DNA of 64,000 nucleotides from Bog-473 sp963800725 (GTDB taxonomy: Bacteria > Actinomycetota > Acidimicrobiia > Acidimicrobiales > RAAP-2), in NCBI GenBank assembly GCA_963800725.1, contig CAWDCE010000020.1, positions 74,461 to 138,460 of the forward strand, in the 5' to 3' direction. The notes under the pieces were generated by a model that made no database searches, was not told where the DNA came from, and saw nothing but the letters and a program-made list of their open reading frames with translations. Positions 55,867 through 64,000 of the stretch are shown here, one piece after another. The position numbers and the translations under genes are program-made. Positions within the stretch are counted from its first letter, which is position 1; each line of letters opens with the position of its first letter.

Positions 55867-56328
55867 TCAGTGCGAGACCGCCCTCCACTTTTCGTCAAGG
55901 GCTCGAAGGCGGCGCGAAAGGTCGCGCGCCAGGTTCAGGATGAGGATGGCGTACTGGTCCGCGCGGTATTTGAAGAGATGGAAAAGGTCGGAGCCCTTGA
56001 GTCCCAGCAGGATGGTGTCCTCGGTGACCCGTGCGGAAGCGGAGCGCGCCACACACTCGATGATGCACATTTCGCCGAAGTGGTCCCGGGAATGAAGCGT
56101 GGCCAGCAGCCGCTCGTTGGGTCCGCCGTAGTCTTTGAGGATCTCCACTGTGCCGGTGTGAATGATGAACATCTGGTTGCCGGGCTCGCCTTCATGCACG
56201 GCAAGCATGCCTGCCGGACATGCGATTTCCCGCGCATGGTCCGCGAAGATTTGCAGGCCGTTCTCGTCCAATCCCGCAAGGACGGGAATGCCCCGCAGGA
56301 ATTCCAGACGTTCCGCGGCGGAGATCAT
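55867..56328 (-). CDS. Cyclic nucleotide-binding domain protein
   Basis: 153 residues, essentially one cNMP-binding beta barrel: LAVHEGEPGNQMFIIHTGTVEIL, then HFGEMCIIECVARSASARVTED. The phosphate-binding cassette reads GEMCIIECVARSAS; the Arg is present in RSASA. No HTH follows, so it is not a CRP-type regulator; a sensor or partner subunit is likely. It lies between leuC (9 bases) and leuD (45 bases). Confidence 0.87.
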   Translation of the reverse strand: MISAAERLEFLRGIPVLAGLDENGLQIFADHAREIACPAGMLAVHEGEPGNQMFIIHTGTVEILKDYGGPNERLLATLHSRDHFGEMCIIECVARSASARVTEDTILLGLKGSDLFHLFKYRADQYAILILNLARDLSRRLRALDEKWRAVSH

Positions 56329-56337
56329 GGCCCGGTT

Positions 56338-57760
56338 TTACGCAGACATGCCGAAGACCTCGCGCGCATCTGCCACGGCGCCAGTAACGGCAGCGGCGGC
56401 GACCATGACCGGGGACATGAGAATGGTGCGCCCGGTGGGGCTGCCCTGGCGGCCTTTGAAATTGCGGTTGGAGGAGGAGGCGCAGAGTTGGTCACCGACC
56501 AGCTTGTCCGGATTCATGGCCGAGACACATGGAGCAGCCTGCGCCGCGCCATTCGAAGCCAGCCTCGGAAAATACTTTGTCGAGCCCTTCCTGGCGGGCC
56601 ATGACGTCCACGATCTGGCTGCCAGGAACCGCGATGGCCTTCACGCCTGCAGCCACATGCTTGCCCTTGATGAATTTCGCCACTTCACGGAAATCGCTGA
56701 TGCGGCCGTTCGTGCAGCTTCCGACGAAGGCCACGTCAATCTTGGTGCCCTTGATGGGCACGCCGCCCTGTAGCTTCATGTACTCCAGCGCCTCACTGAT
56801 GGAGGCTCGCTGGGAATCATTCTGCGCGCTTTCCACCGTGGGTACCTTTTCAGTGACAGCGATGGCCTGGTCCGGGCTGACGCCCCAAGTCACTGTCGGC
56901 GGCACGTCCTCCGCCTTGATGTTCACCACGTCATCATAAACAGCGTCCTTGTCGGAAGCCACCGCGCGCCACTGCGCTGCGGTGCGGTCCCACGCCTCGC
57001 CTTTCGGCGAGTAAGGGCGTCCCTTGAGGTATTCCAAGGTCTTCTCATCCGGGTTCACGTAGCCACAACGCGCACCGCCTTCGATGCTCATGTTGCACAC
57101 GGTCATGCGTTCCTCCATGGAGAAACCGTCGAAGACGCTGCCGCCGTATTCGTAGGCGTAGCCCTTGCCACCGCCCGCGCCAAGCAGCCGGATAATGTGC
57201 AGGATCACGTCTTTCGCATACACGCCAGGGCGAAGCTGGCCGTCCACATTGATGCGGCGCACCTTCATGGGGCTCAGCGCCATGGTCTGGGTGGCCAGCA
57301 CATCGCGCACCTGGGTGGTGCCGATGCCAAAGGCGATGGCACCGAAAGCGACCGTGCGTTGGCCGTGTGCGAGTCACCGCACGCGATGGTCGTGCCCGGC
57401 TGGGTGATGCCCTGCTCTGGCCCGACGACATGGACGATGCCCTGCTTGCCGCTGCTCAGATTGAAATACGTGATGCCGAACTCCTTGGCGTTCTTGTTCA
57501 ACTCCTGGACTATCTCCTCGGCGAGCGGATCGGAGAATGGGGACACCTGGTCTTGTCCGTCGGCACGATGTGGTCCACGGTCGCAAACGTGCGCTGCGGA
57601 TAGAGCCACCTTCAGCTTCAAGGTCGCGCATCATGCCGAAGGCCTGCGGGCTGGTCACCTCATGAATCAAATGGGTATCGATGAGGAGCTGCGTCTGTCC
57701 GTTGGCAAGCGTGGCGACGGAGTGCGATTCCCAGACTTTGGCAAAGAGTGTTTTTCCCAT
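56338..57760 (-). CDS. leuC: 3-isopropylmalate dehydratase large subunit (three frameshifts)
   Basis: [4Fe-4S] aconitase-family subunit of about 472 residues joined. N-terminus MGKTLFAKVWESHSVATLANGQ and IDTHLIHEVTSPQAFG; IVHVVGPEQGITQPGTTIACGDSHT; MTVCNMSIEGGARCGYVNPDE; VAFVGSCTNGRISDF; and the tail NRNFKGRQGSPTGRTILMSP to VFGMSA. The cluster cysteines are in GSCTNGR and GAGCSMCLG. Frames break near 57,610, 57,365 and 56,525. Confidence 0.93.
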
Positions 57761-57855
57761 GATGAAAATGTTACGTGCGGGTGGGAAACCCTAGCACTCC
57801 CGGCGGGAAGGGCAAATTCATTGAGGGCCATTCACCTCCCGATGTGGGGAGATGA

Positions 57856-58425
57856 TCAAACCGCCTTGAACAAATCTTCCAGATTTACCCGCACGCCCGG
57901 CACACTGGAGCATTCCAGCACCGCGGGAGCATCGCAGGTGGATTTTGCCGTGTAAGCCCCATTTTGAGGTTTGCGATACACTTCCACCTTTCGCTGATTG
58001 GGAAGCACGATCCAATATTCATCCACCCCAGCCTCGGCGTAGAGGCTGGCGCTTTCACGGTCGAGATCGACATTTGTGACGGCGATTTCGATGATCAGCG
58101 CCGCAGTTGTCGGGTGTTGTCGCACAAAATCCGCGTCGGTGCCACGAACGACTGAGATATCTGGTTCCGGAACGGAGTCACCCACCCGAAGCGGAGCTTC
58201 AATCCTGGCGGAAAAACCCTCAGGCAGCAAACGAGACAGTAGGCGAAACAGATACAATGCCAACGCGACGTGAAGCGGTGATTTGCTCATTTTCTCAACA
58301 ATGAATCCCCGGATCAATTCCACATTCTTGTCGAACGCCCCCAACTCCGTGAAGCGCTCATATTCTTTCACCGACCAACGCTTGACGCGTTCGCGCACTT
58401 CTGGCAGGTCAAGAACGGTGGACAT
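57856..58425 (-). CDS. Uma2-family putative endonuclease
   Basis: PD-(D/E)xK-fold protein of 189 residues. WSVKEYERFTELGAFDKNVELIRGFIVEKM is the first block; the catalytic candidates are in VPEPDISVVRG (D), AALIIEIAVTNVDLDRE (E) and a Lys/Tyr in AGVDEYWIVLPNQRKVEVYR. The role of Uma2 proteins is unproven; many are carried in multiple copies. Independent-looking, 95 bases upstream of leuC on the same strand. Confidence 0.85.
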   Translation of the reverse strand: MSTVLDLPEVRERVKRWSVKEYERFTELGAFDKNVELIRGFIVEKMSKSPLHVALALYLFRLLSRLLPEGFSARIEAPLRVGDSVPEPDISVVRGTDADFVRQHPTTAALIIEIAVTNVDLDRESASLYAEAGVDEYWIVLPNQRKVEVYRKPQNGAYTAKSTCDAPAVLECSSVPGVRVNLEDLFKAV

Positions 58426-58487
58426 GACTTCTCCAACATAGCAGGAGAACAGAATTTGTCAGTGCCAATCGTCGCAGTGGCGTGGCG

Positions 58488-59165
58488 TCAGGGACTATTG
58501 AGCTTGTCCACGACACAGCCCCGAATACGACCCTCCGTTCCATACGTGGCAAATCCAAAGGGTAGGCAGTTGCCGATTTCACCGCCGCGCAGCCCCAGCG
58601 TGCGGCCCGCGATGTTTGCCTGCACGATCCGTTTTCCATCCAGCTGCACCTGAATTTCCTTGGCGCGCACTTCGATATGTACGCGGTACCATTTTCCATT
58701 TTCGAACAACTGGCTGCTGCCGGTCGGGTTGGATGCCGCATCGTAGCCATCGATGGAGGAGATGCCCACCTGCGTGCCACCCCAACCGCCCAGCACGAAG
58801 GTGACAAAGGTTTTTTCATCGCGCACCGGGAAGGTCACACTGCCGAAGAAGTCGCTCCCACTCACGCGCATGGCCTCGTAGGTGATGGCGTAGTCCACGG
58901 CGGGAAGACCGTCGGCCCACCAGGTCGAAAACACGATGCCCGTCATGGGACCGCCTTCCTTCAGGGTGAAACCATCCTTCTCGGGCCGGATGCCGCCACT
59001 TTTGTCCATGGGCGCTTCTTTCCACTTTTCGATGGAGGCAGGGGAAAATAATTCCCAGCGGCTGGCCGGCACAGGAGCCTTCTTCTCTGGTGAGCAGGCC
59101 GGGAGCAAGACCAGCAGCAGCGTGAAACAGAATGCTCGCCATGCCGATCCCATCCATGAGTTCAC
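58488..59165 (-). CDS. DUF1080 (3-keto-disaccharide hydrolase-like) lipoprotein
   Basis: Lipoprotein of 225 residues. Signal and lipobox LLLVLLPAC with Cys24. A jelly-roll concanavalin-like DUF1080 domain: GPMTGIVFSTWWADGLPAVDYAITYEAMRVSG, GWGGTQVGISSIDG, GKWYRVHIEVRAKEIQVQLDGK. Members bind or hydrolyse glycans and are expanded in Verrucomicrobia and Planctomycetes. Its ATG overlaps the EVE stop (ATGA). Confidence 0.88.
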   Translation of the reverse strand: MNSWMGSAWRAFCFTLLLVLLPACSPEKKAPVPASRWELFSPASIEKWKEAPMDKSGGIRPEKDGFTLKEGGPMTGIVFSTWWADGLPAVDYAITYEAMRVSGSDFFGSVTFPVRDEKTFVTFVLGGWGGTQVGISSIDGYDAASNPTGSSQLFENGKWYRVHIEVRAKEIQVQLDGKRIVQANIAGRTLGLRGGEIGNCLPFGFATYGTEGRIRGCVVDKLNSP

Positions 59166-59632
59166 TTCTTCATGCCTCCCATCTTGCAGATGACATCGAA
59201 GTCATGCTTCGTCACGGGAGTGATGGAAAGGCGGTTTCCGCGCCGCAAGGTGAGGAGATCCGCAAGCCGCGGCTCCGCACGCAGTTCCTCCAGCGTCACA
59301 ACCTTGCTGAAGTCCGCCTCCCAGGTCACATCGATCAACAGCCAGCGCGGGTCCTCCTTCTTGCTGCCCTTGTCGTAATACTCGGACTTCGGATCAAACT
59401 GTGTCGGGTCCGGCTTGGCCACACTGGAAATTCTGGCCACACCGGCCACACCCGGAATCTCGCAGCTCGAGTGGTAAATGAAGCCCAGGTCGCCCACTTT
59501 CATGTCGTCGCGCATCATGTTGCGCACCTGGTAGTTTCTCACCCCGTTCCAGGGCTCCGTTTTCTTGGGACGCTTTTTGAGGTCGTCGAAGGAAAAGACA
59601 TCCGGTTCGGTTTTGAGAAGCCAGTGGCGCAT
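59162..59632 (-). CDS. EVE-domain protein
   Basis: PUA-like EVE protein of 156 residues: RHWLLKTEPDVFSFDDLKK, WNGVRNYQVRNMMRDDMKVGDL, GFIYHSSCEIPGVAGVARI and LLTLRRGNRLSITPVTKHDF. The fold binds modified bases in DNA or RNA; in some genomes it sits beside restriction genes, here it sits beside a DUF1080 gene instead. The first gene of the minus-strand run, divergent from the M28 peptidase. Confidence 0.9.
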   Translation of the reverse strand: MRHWLLKTEPDVFSFDDLKKRPKKTEPWNGVRNYQVRNMMRDDMKVGDLGFIYHSSCEIPGVAGVARISSVAKPDPTQFDPKSEYYDKGSKKEDPRWLLIDVTWEADFSKVVTLEELRAEPRLADLLTLRRGNRLSITPVTKHDFDVICKMGGMKK

Positions 59633-59722
59633 GCCCAGATTGTGCGAAATGACGGCAAATTCGCCAGTGCAATCTTGCCTTCCGGGTTACATTTCGTTTC
59701 GCCCGAGCGTTTACTTTTCAGC

Positions 59723-62711
59723 ATGAAAATCCTCCTCCTTCTCTTCTCCGCGCTGTGGTTTGCCGGTGTTTCCTTTGCAGATGACCCCGCGCCCGCCGCC
59801 GGTGAAGCCACCTTCCTCAGCAATATTCGTCAGCTCACGTTTGAAGGGAAACGATCTGGGGAAGGCTACTTCAGTGCCGATGGAAAGAAGATGATCTTCC
59901 AAAGCGAGCGCGAGGAGGGCAATCCCTTCTACCAGATTTACCTCATGGATTTGGAGACGGGCGACACAGAGCGCGTCTCGCCGGGCATCGGCAAAACGAC
60001 CTGTGCCTGGATCAACCCGGATGGCGAGCGAGTGCTCTTCGCCAGCACGCATCTGGACCCGGAAGCCAAGGCCAAGCAGGAAGGCGAAATCAAGGAGCGC
60101 CTCAGCAATCACCAGCGCCGCTATTCCTGGGACTACGATGAAAACTACGACATCTTTGAGTACAACCTTAAGACCAAGGCGCTCAAGCAGCTCACCCACG
60201 AGCGCGGCTATGACGCGGAGGGCGACTATTCGCCCGACGGAAAGAAGATCGTCTTTGCCAGCAATCGCGCGGCTTATTCCGAAAAACTCAGCAAGGAGGA
60301 CGAGGAGCGCCTCAAGGTGGACAAGCAGTACTTCATGGACATCTACATCATGGATGCGGACGGCTCCAATGTGAAGCGCCTCACCAACGTGCCGGGTTAC
60401 GATGGCGGTCCGTTCTTCAGTGCGGACGGCAAGAAAATTTGCTGGCGCCGTTTCAATGTGAAGGGCGACCAGGCGGAAATTTACACGATGAATGTGGACG
60501 GCTCCGACCAGCGTCAGATCACGCACGTCGGCGCCATGTCCTGGGCGCCGTATTTTTACCCCAGCGGTGACTACATCATTTTTACCAACAATACCCAGGG
60601 CTTTGCGAACTTCGAGCTCTTCATCGTGGATGCCCAGGGCAAGCACGATCCGGTGCGCGTCACCTATACGGATGGCTTCGATGGTCTCCCGGTCTTTTCA
60701 CCGGACGGCAAGAAACTGGCTTGGACCAGCGGACGCGGCGCAGGCGGCGCTTCGCAGATTTTCATGGCGGACTGGGATGACGCCGCAGCCCGCAAGGCGC
60801 TGGGTTTGGATGGCTCGGAAGCGACTGCCGATACCACGACTTTGCCAGCAGACACGCCTGATTTCTCAAAGACTACGCCAGAGATCACCGCGGCGGACAT
60901 GCGGCAGCACGTCACCTTTCTGGCCAGCGATGAGCTCGATGGCCGTCTCACCGGCACACCCGGTGAAAAACTGGCCACTCTCTACGTGGCGGATGTATTT
61001 CAAAAGATCGGTCTGAAACCGGCGGGCCAGAAGGACACCTGGTATGAGCCTTTTCAGTTCACGGCAGGTGTGGCGTTGGGACCTGGTAATATTATGACGG
61101 TGCATCACATCAAAACAGAAAAGGGATGGGAGCCGGAAATCTCGTGTTTCGTGGACAGTGGATGGCGCCCACTTTCTTTCTCCCAGACCGGGGAGATTCC
61201 CGCGGCGGAGGTGATCTTTGCCGGATATGGCATCGAGACACCAGAGAACGCGACCAACCATGAGGGCAAGAAAATTGATCCTTACAGCAGCTATGCGCAT
61301 CTGGAGGTGAAGGACAAATGGGTGATGGTGCTGCGCTATCTTCCCGAAGGGGTGCCCCAGTCGCGTCGCAATGAATTGACGGAATATTCCAGCCTGCGCT
61401 ACAAGGCGCTCACCGCCCGGCAGAAGGGCGCACGCGGGCTCATTGTCGTCAGCGGACCCAACAGCAAGGTCATGGACCAGCTTGTCCCCATGTCATTTGA
61501 TGCTTCGCTTGCCTCCTCAGGCATCGCCGCAATCAGCGTGACGGATGACATCGCCAACAACATTTTGTCCGTCGCAGGCAAGACCGTCAAGGAACTCCAG
61601 GACAAGCTGGACACTGGCGATCTTATGGGAGGCATCGACTGCAAAGGTGTGACGGTGTCCGCGCACATTTCCATCGAGCAGGAAAAGAAAACGGGTCGTG
61701 ATGTGCTGGGCGTCCTGACCATGGACAACGAGCCAACTCCGCATCCTGCTCCGCTCATTATCTGTGCGCATGTCGACCATCTGGGGCGCAACGGCGGCTC
61801 CAACTCCCGCGCCAAGGGCGATGACGTGCACAAAATTCACCACGGCGCGGATGACAACGCCAGCGGCACCGCGGGTGTGATCGAGATCGCGCAATGGCTC
61901 GCCGACCAGAAGAAGCAGGGCAAGCTCCCCATGAAGCGCGACATCATTTTCGCTGCCTGGTCAGGCGAGGAGTTGGGCCTGCTGGGCTCAAACTACTTCG
62001 TCGATGACATGGCGAAGCTGGTGAAGAACGACGCCAACGCCAAGCTCAGCGGGGTCTTCGACGCCTGTCTGAACATGGACATGATCGGACGCTTCAACAA
62101 GAACCTCGTCTTGCAGGGCGTGGGCAGCAGCTCCTGGTGGCCCAAAGAGATCGAGAAGCGCAACGCGGTCGTCGGCCTTCCCGTCACCATCCAGACAGAC
62201 GCGCATTTGCCGACGGATTCCACCACGTTCTATCTCCGCGGCATTCCCGCGCTCAATGCTTTCACCGGCGCGCATGAGGACTATCACATGCCCACGGACA
62301 CCGCCGAAAAGATCAACTATGAGAGGGCCGCGCAGATCGCCAAACTTATGGCGCTCATCGCCCGCTCGCTTGTCACCACCAGCGATACCCCAGACTACAT
62401 CGCCATGGAGGCGCCCAAAAACCAAGGCGTGCGCAATGGCCTCCGCGTTTATCTTGGCACCATCCCCGACTACGCGCAGGGCGACATCAAAGGCGTGAAA
62501 CTCAGCGGTGTCTCGCCTCTTGGGCCCGCGGCCAAGGCCGGCGTGAAAGGCGGTGATGTCATCATCAAGCTCGGCGGCAAAGACATCCAGAACATCTACG
62601 ACTACACGTTCGTCATGGGGGACCTGAAGATCGGTACTGAGACCACCGTCACAGTCCTGCGCGATGGCAAACCGGTGGATTTCGAAAATCACTCCCGGTT
62701 CAAGGGAGTGA
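59723..62711 (+). CDS. TolB-propeller/M28 aminopeptidase with PDZ domain (one frameshift at the end)
   Basis: Exported zinc peptidase of about 996 residues. Signal peptide LLLLFSALWFAGVSFAD; WD40-like/PD40 repeats (about 40-370; SADGKKMIFQSEREEG, SPDGKKIVFASNRAAY, SPDGKKLAWTSGRGAG); M28 domain with the zinc ligands in CAHVDHLGR, HHGADDNASGTAGVIEIAQ, SGEELGLLGS and GAHEDYHMPTDT; PA-like insert; C-terminal PDZ (about 895-985; GVSPLGPAAKAGVKGGDVIIKLGG). An extra A in GAAAATC near 62,690 hides the natural end, FEITPGSRE and stop at 62,711; the open frame running to 62,776 is then spurious. Confidence 0.87.
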
Positions 62712-64000
62712 TTACTTGTCTGCTGGCGGCATCCAAGTTTCGAACTTGGCTACTTCCGCCTTTGCGGAGGAACTGACCGGAATACCCCAGAACTCGAAAA
62801 AGGGCCCGAGATTCTTGTTCACGATCTTGGAATAGCGCACCAGGAATTGGTCGCGCTTTTCCTCATCGGTCTTGGGCTCGGGGCCGAACTTCGGCTCACT
62901 GAAGGAATACATGTACTTTTTGTAGGCGTCCCAGCCGAAGCCGTCGACCAACTGCACATAGGTGGTCAGTGCGAGAAAGGGATCCTTCTTCCACAGCGCG
63001 AATTTGTTGCTGCCGGCCGCACGGATTTCCTTGATGTGCTTTTTCTGTGAGTCCTGCGACACCCCGGTGTGGCCGAACGTCATGTCCTTCCCCAGGACTG
63101 CGGTGAACACGTGCAGGCCAAACACATTGTTGGTCACTTCTCCGGTGCCGTCGAAGGTGAATTCGCCGCGCTGATGGTTGTGGCCCAGTTCGTGATAAAA
63201 GCCCCAGCCCGGAAACTTCAGGGCGGTCAAGGTGGTCATCTCCGGCGCGGCACTCACCGGGATCATGATGGGATAGCCGCTGTGCATGTAGCCCGCGCTG
63301 ATCTGCACATCTGCCACGATGCGCTCCTGCGCCGCGTTCCGCGGTCTGATTGGCCATATCATCTTCGTCATCCACCACCCGTGTCCAGAATTCCATGAGC
63401 TTCCGCGGGGCCATCACTTTCTCCGCCACGGAACTCGGGCAGGTGAGAATGACTTTGGCGCATTCAAATTCCGCCCAGGGTCCGGGCCGCTTTTTGATGA
63501 CTTCATTCCATTGTTTCTCGTCGGTTTGTCCCAGCACATATCGCGGCGCTTCCACGGCACCGGAGATGGTCGCCATCAATGGTGAGGTGATCTTTCCACC
63601 GGCGGGCACATCGATGTAGACTAGCCCGCCGAAGGCGCTGGCCGTTTCCGTTTTGTCGGCCTTCAGGGGACGCTCTTGGAAATGTCCGGTGCCCGGCTCC
63701 AGCTTTCCAAGTGATAAAGGGTGTCCGTGTGACAGCCGATGCGCACTGCAAGGCCTTTGCCCGTCAGGTCCGGAGGAATCGCCACGGTGATCTTTTCTCC
63801 GGGCGCCGCATAAAGGCCCGTGCTGTGCCACGCGGGAACGGAAGGATCTATCTCCACCGCTTGGGTGACGCGCTTGGCCTCGGCGGGCACTTTGCCCGGA
63901 AATGTTCCGCAGCGGGATGTGCGGCCACGTCGCCGCCGCCTGCCATTTTGAGCAGGCGCGTCTCCAGTTGCAGTTGCAGGCGCTCGTTGGGATTCGTGCT
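62712..64000 (-). CDS. M60-like zinc peptidase, runs off the window (frameshifts)
   Basis: C-terminal about 430 residues of an M60/enhancin-like metallopeptidase. The zinc motif is HELGH in GWGFYHELGHNHQRGEFTF, with GEVTNNVFGLHVF containing the downstream Glu. Upstream blocks APGEKITVAIPPDLTGKGLAV and FGGLVYIDVPAGGKITSPL belong to its N-terminal beta domain. Frames change near 63,355 and 63,680. Such proteins attack glycoproteins or mucins in other bacteria; the target here is unknown. The start lies beyond 64,000. Confidence 0.8.

Noticed and set aside
1..64000. CRISPR arrays, tRNA or rRNA genes
   Set aside because: I looked for short regularly spaced repeats and for the tRNA T-arm pattern and found none. 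This was by eye; a tRNA or covariance-model scan would settle it.

Overview
The window holds two unrelated bacterial genomes joined in silico. Bases 1 to about 43,530 are very GC-rich and actinobacterial. Mycothiol (mshC) and F420 (npdG) genes, a double-length FadE-type acyl-CoA dehydrogenase, DUF6027- and DUF6629-type proteins and a secreted repeat domain of a kind I associate with Acidimicrobiia point to an Acidimicrobiia-like organism. Bases from about 43,530 to 64,000 look verrucomicrobial: a PSCyt1/WD40/DUF1549/DUF1553 giant protein, a Tat-exported DUF1501 protein, a DUF1080 lipoprotein, a TolB-propeller/M28 peptidase and a leuC-leuD cluster. The join falls inside two genes: a truncated gatB runs directly into the body of an actinobacterial winged-helix regulator. 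Many genes are split by single-base indels, more densely in the second part. This looks like uncorrected metagenomic sequence, so I annotate the inferred whole genes and mark the breaks.

Actinobacterial part. 1-6.1 kb: EF-G2 tail, then the minus-strand genes thrS-HIT and npdG-mshC, with fabI divergent from npdG. 6.1-11.5 kb: a membrane protein, zwf, an ABC exporter and a nitronate monooxygenase-like gene behind a KstR-like palindrome. 11.5-16.3 kb: an SRPBCC-ArsR-SRPBCC operon with a dyad operator, a nitroreductase, and a LysR regulator divergent from an MFS pump. 16.3-19.9 kb: an amidohydrolase, a YkgJ-type protein, a DUF6027-like protein, a Dph6-like PP-loop ATPase and a MhuD-like haem oxygenase. 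20-27.3 kb is the most interesting locus. A cobalamin riboswitch precedes five overlapping genes: a secreted alpha-barrel protein resembling the N-terminal half of intrinsic factor/transcobalamin, a membrane-anchored DUF4430 protein resembling its C-terminal half, and EcfT, EcfAA' and EcfS subunits. I read it as a B12 capture and uptake system. 27.3-43.2 kb: MFS pumps, acyl-CoA synthetase, an ABC-2 exporter, a MarR/MFS pair, Ohr, acyl-CoA dehydrogenase, FAD oxidoreductase, serine hydrolase, RidA and L,D-transpeptidase.

Verrucomicrobial part. gatB fragment, sthA (heavily frameshifted), the giant PSCyt1-DUF1553 protein, a DUF433/DUF5615 toxin-antitoxin pair enclosed by 57-bp direct repeats of the giant gene's 3' end, a small unknown protein, DUF1501 and PPC-domain genes. 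Then comes a minus-strand run (EVE, DUF1080, Uma2, leuC, cyclic-nucleotide-binding protein, leuD, CBS/DHH pyrophosphatase), followed by an M28 peptidase and an M60-like peptidase that leaves the window.

No tRNA, rRNA, CRISPR array or insertion sequence was recognised. No gene-free stretch exceeds 300 bases; the longest are 8,116-8,391 and 12,926-13,217.
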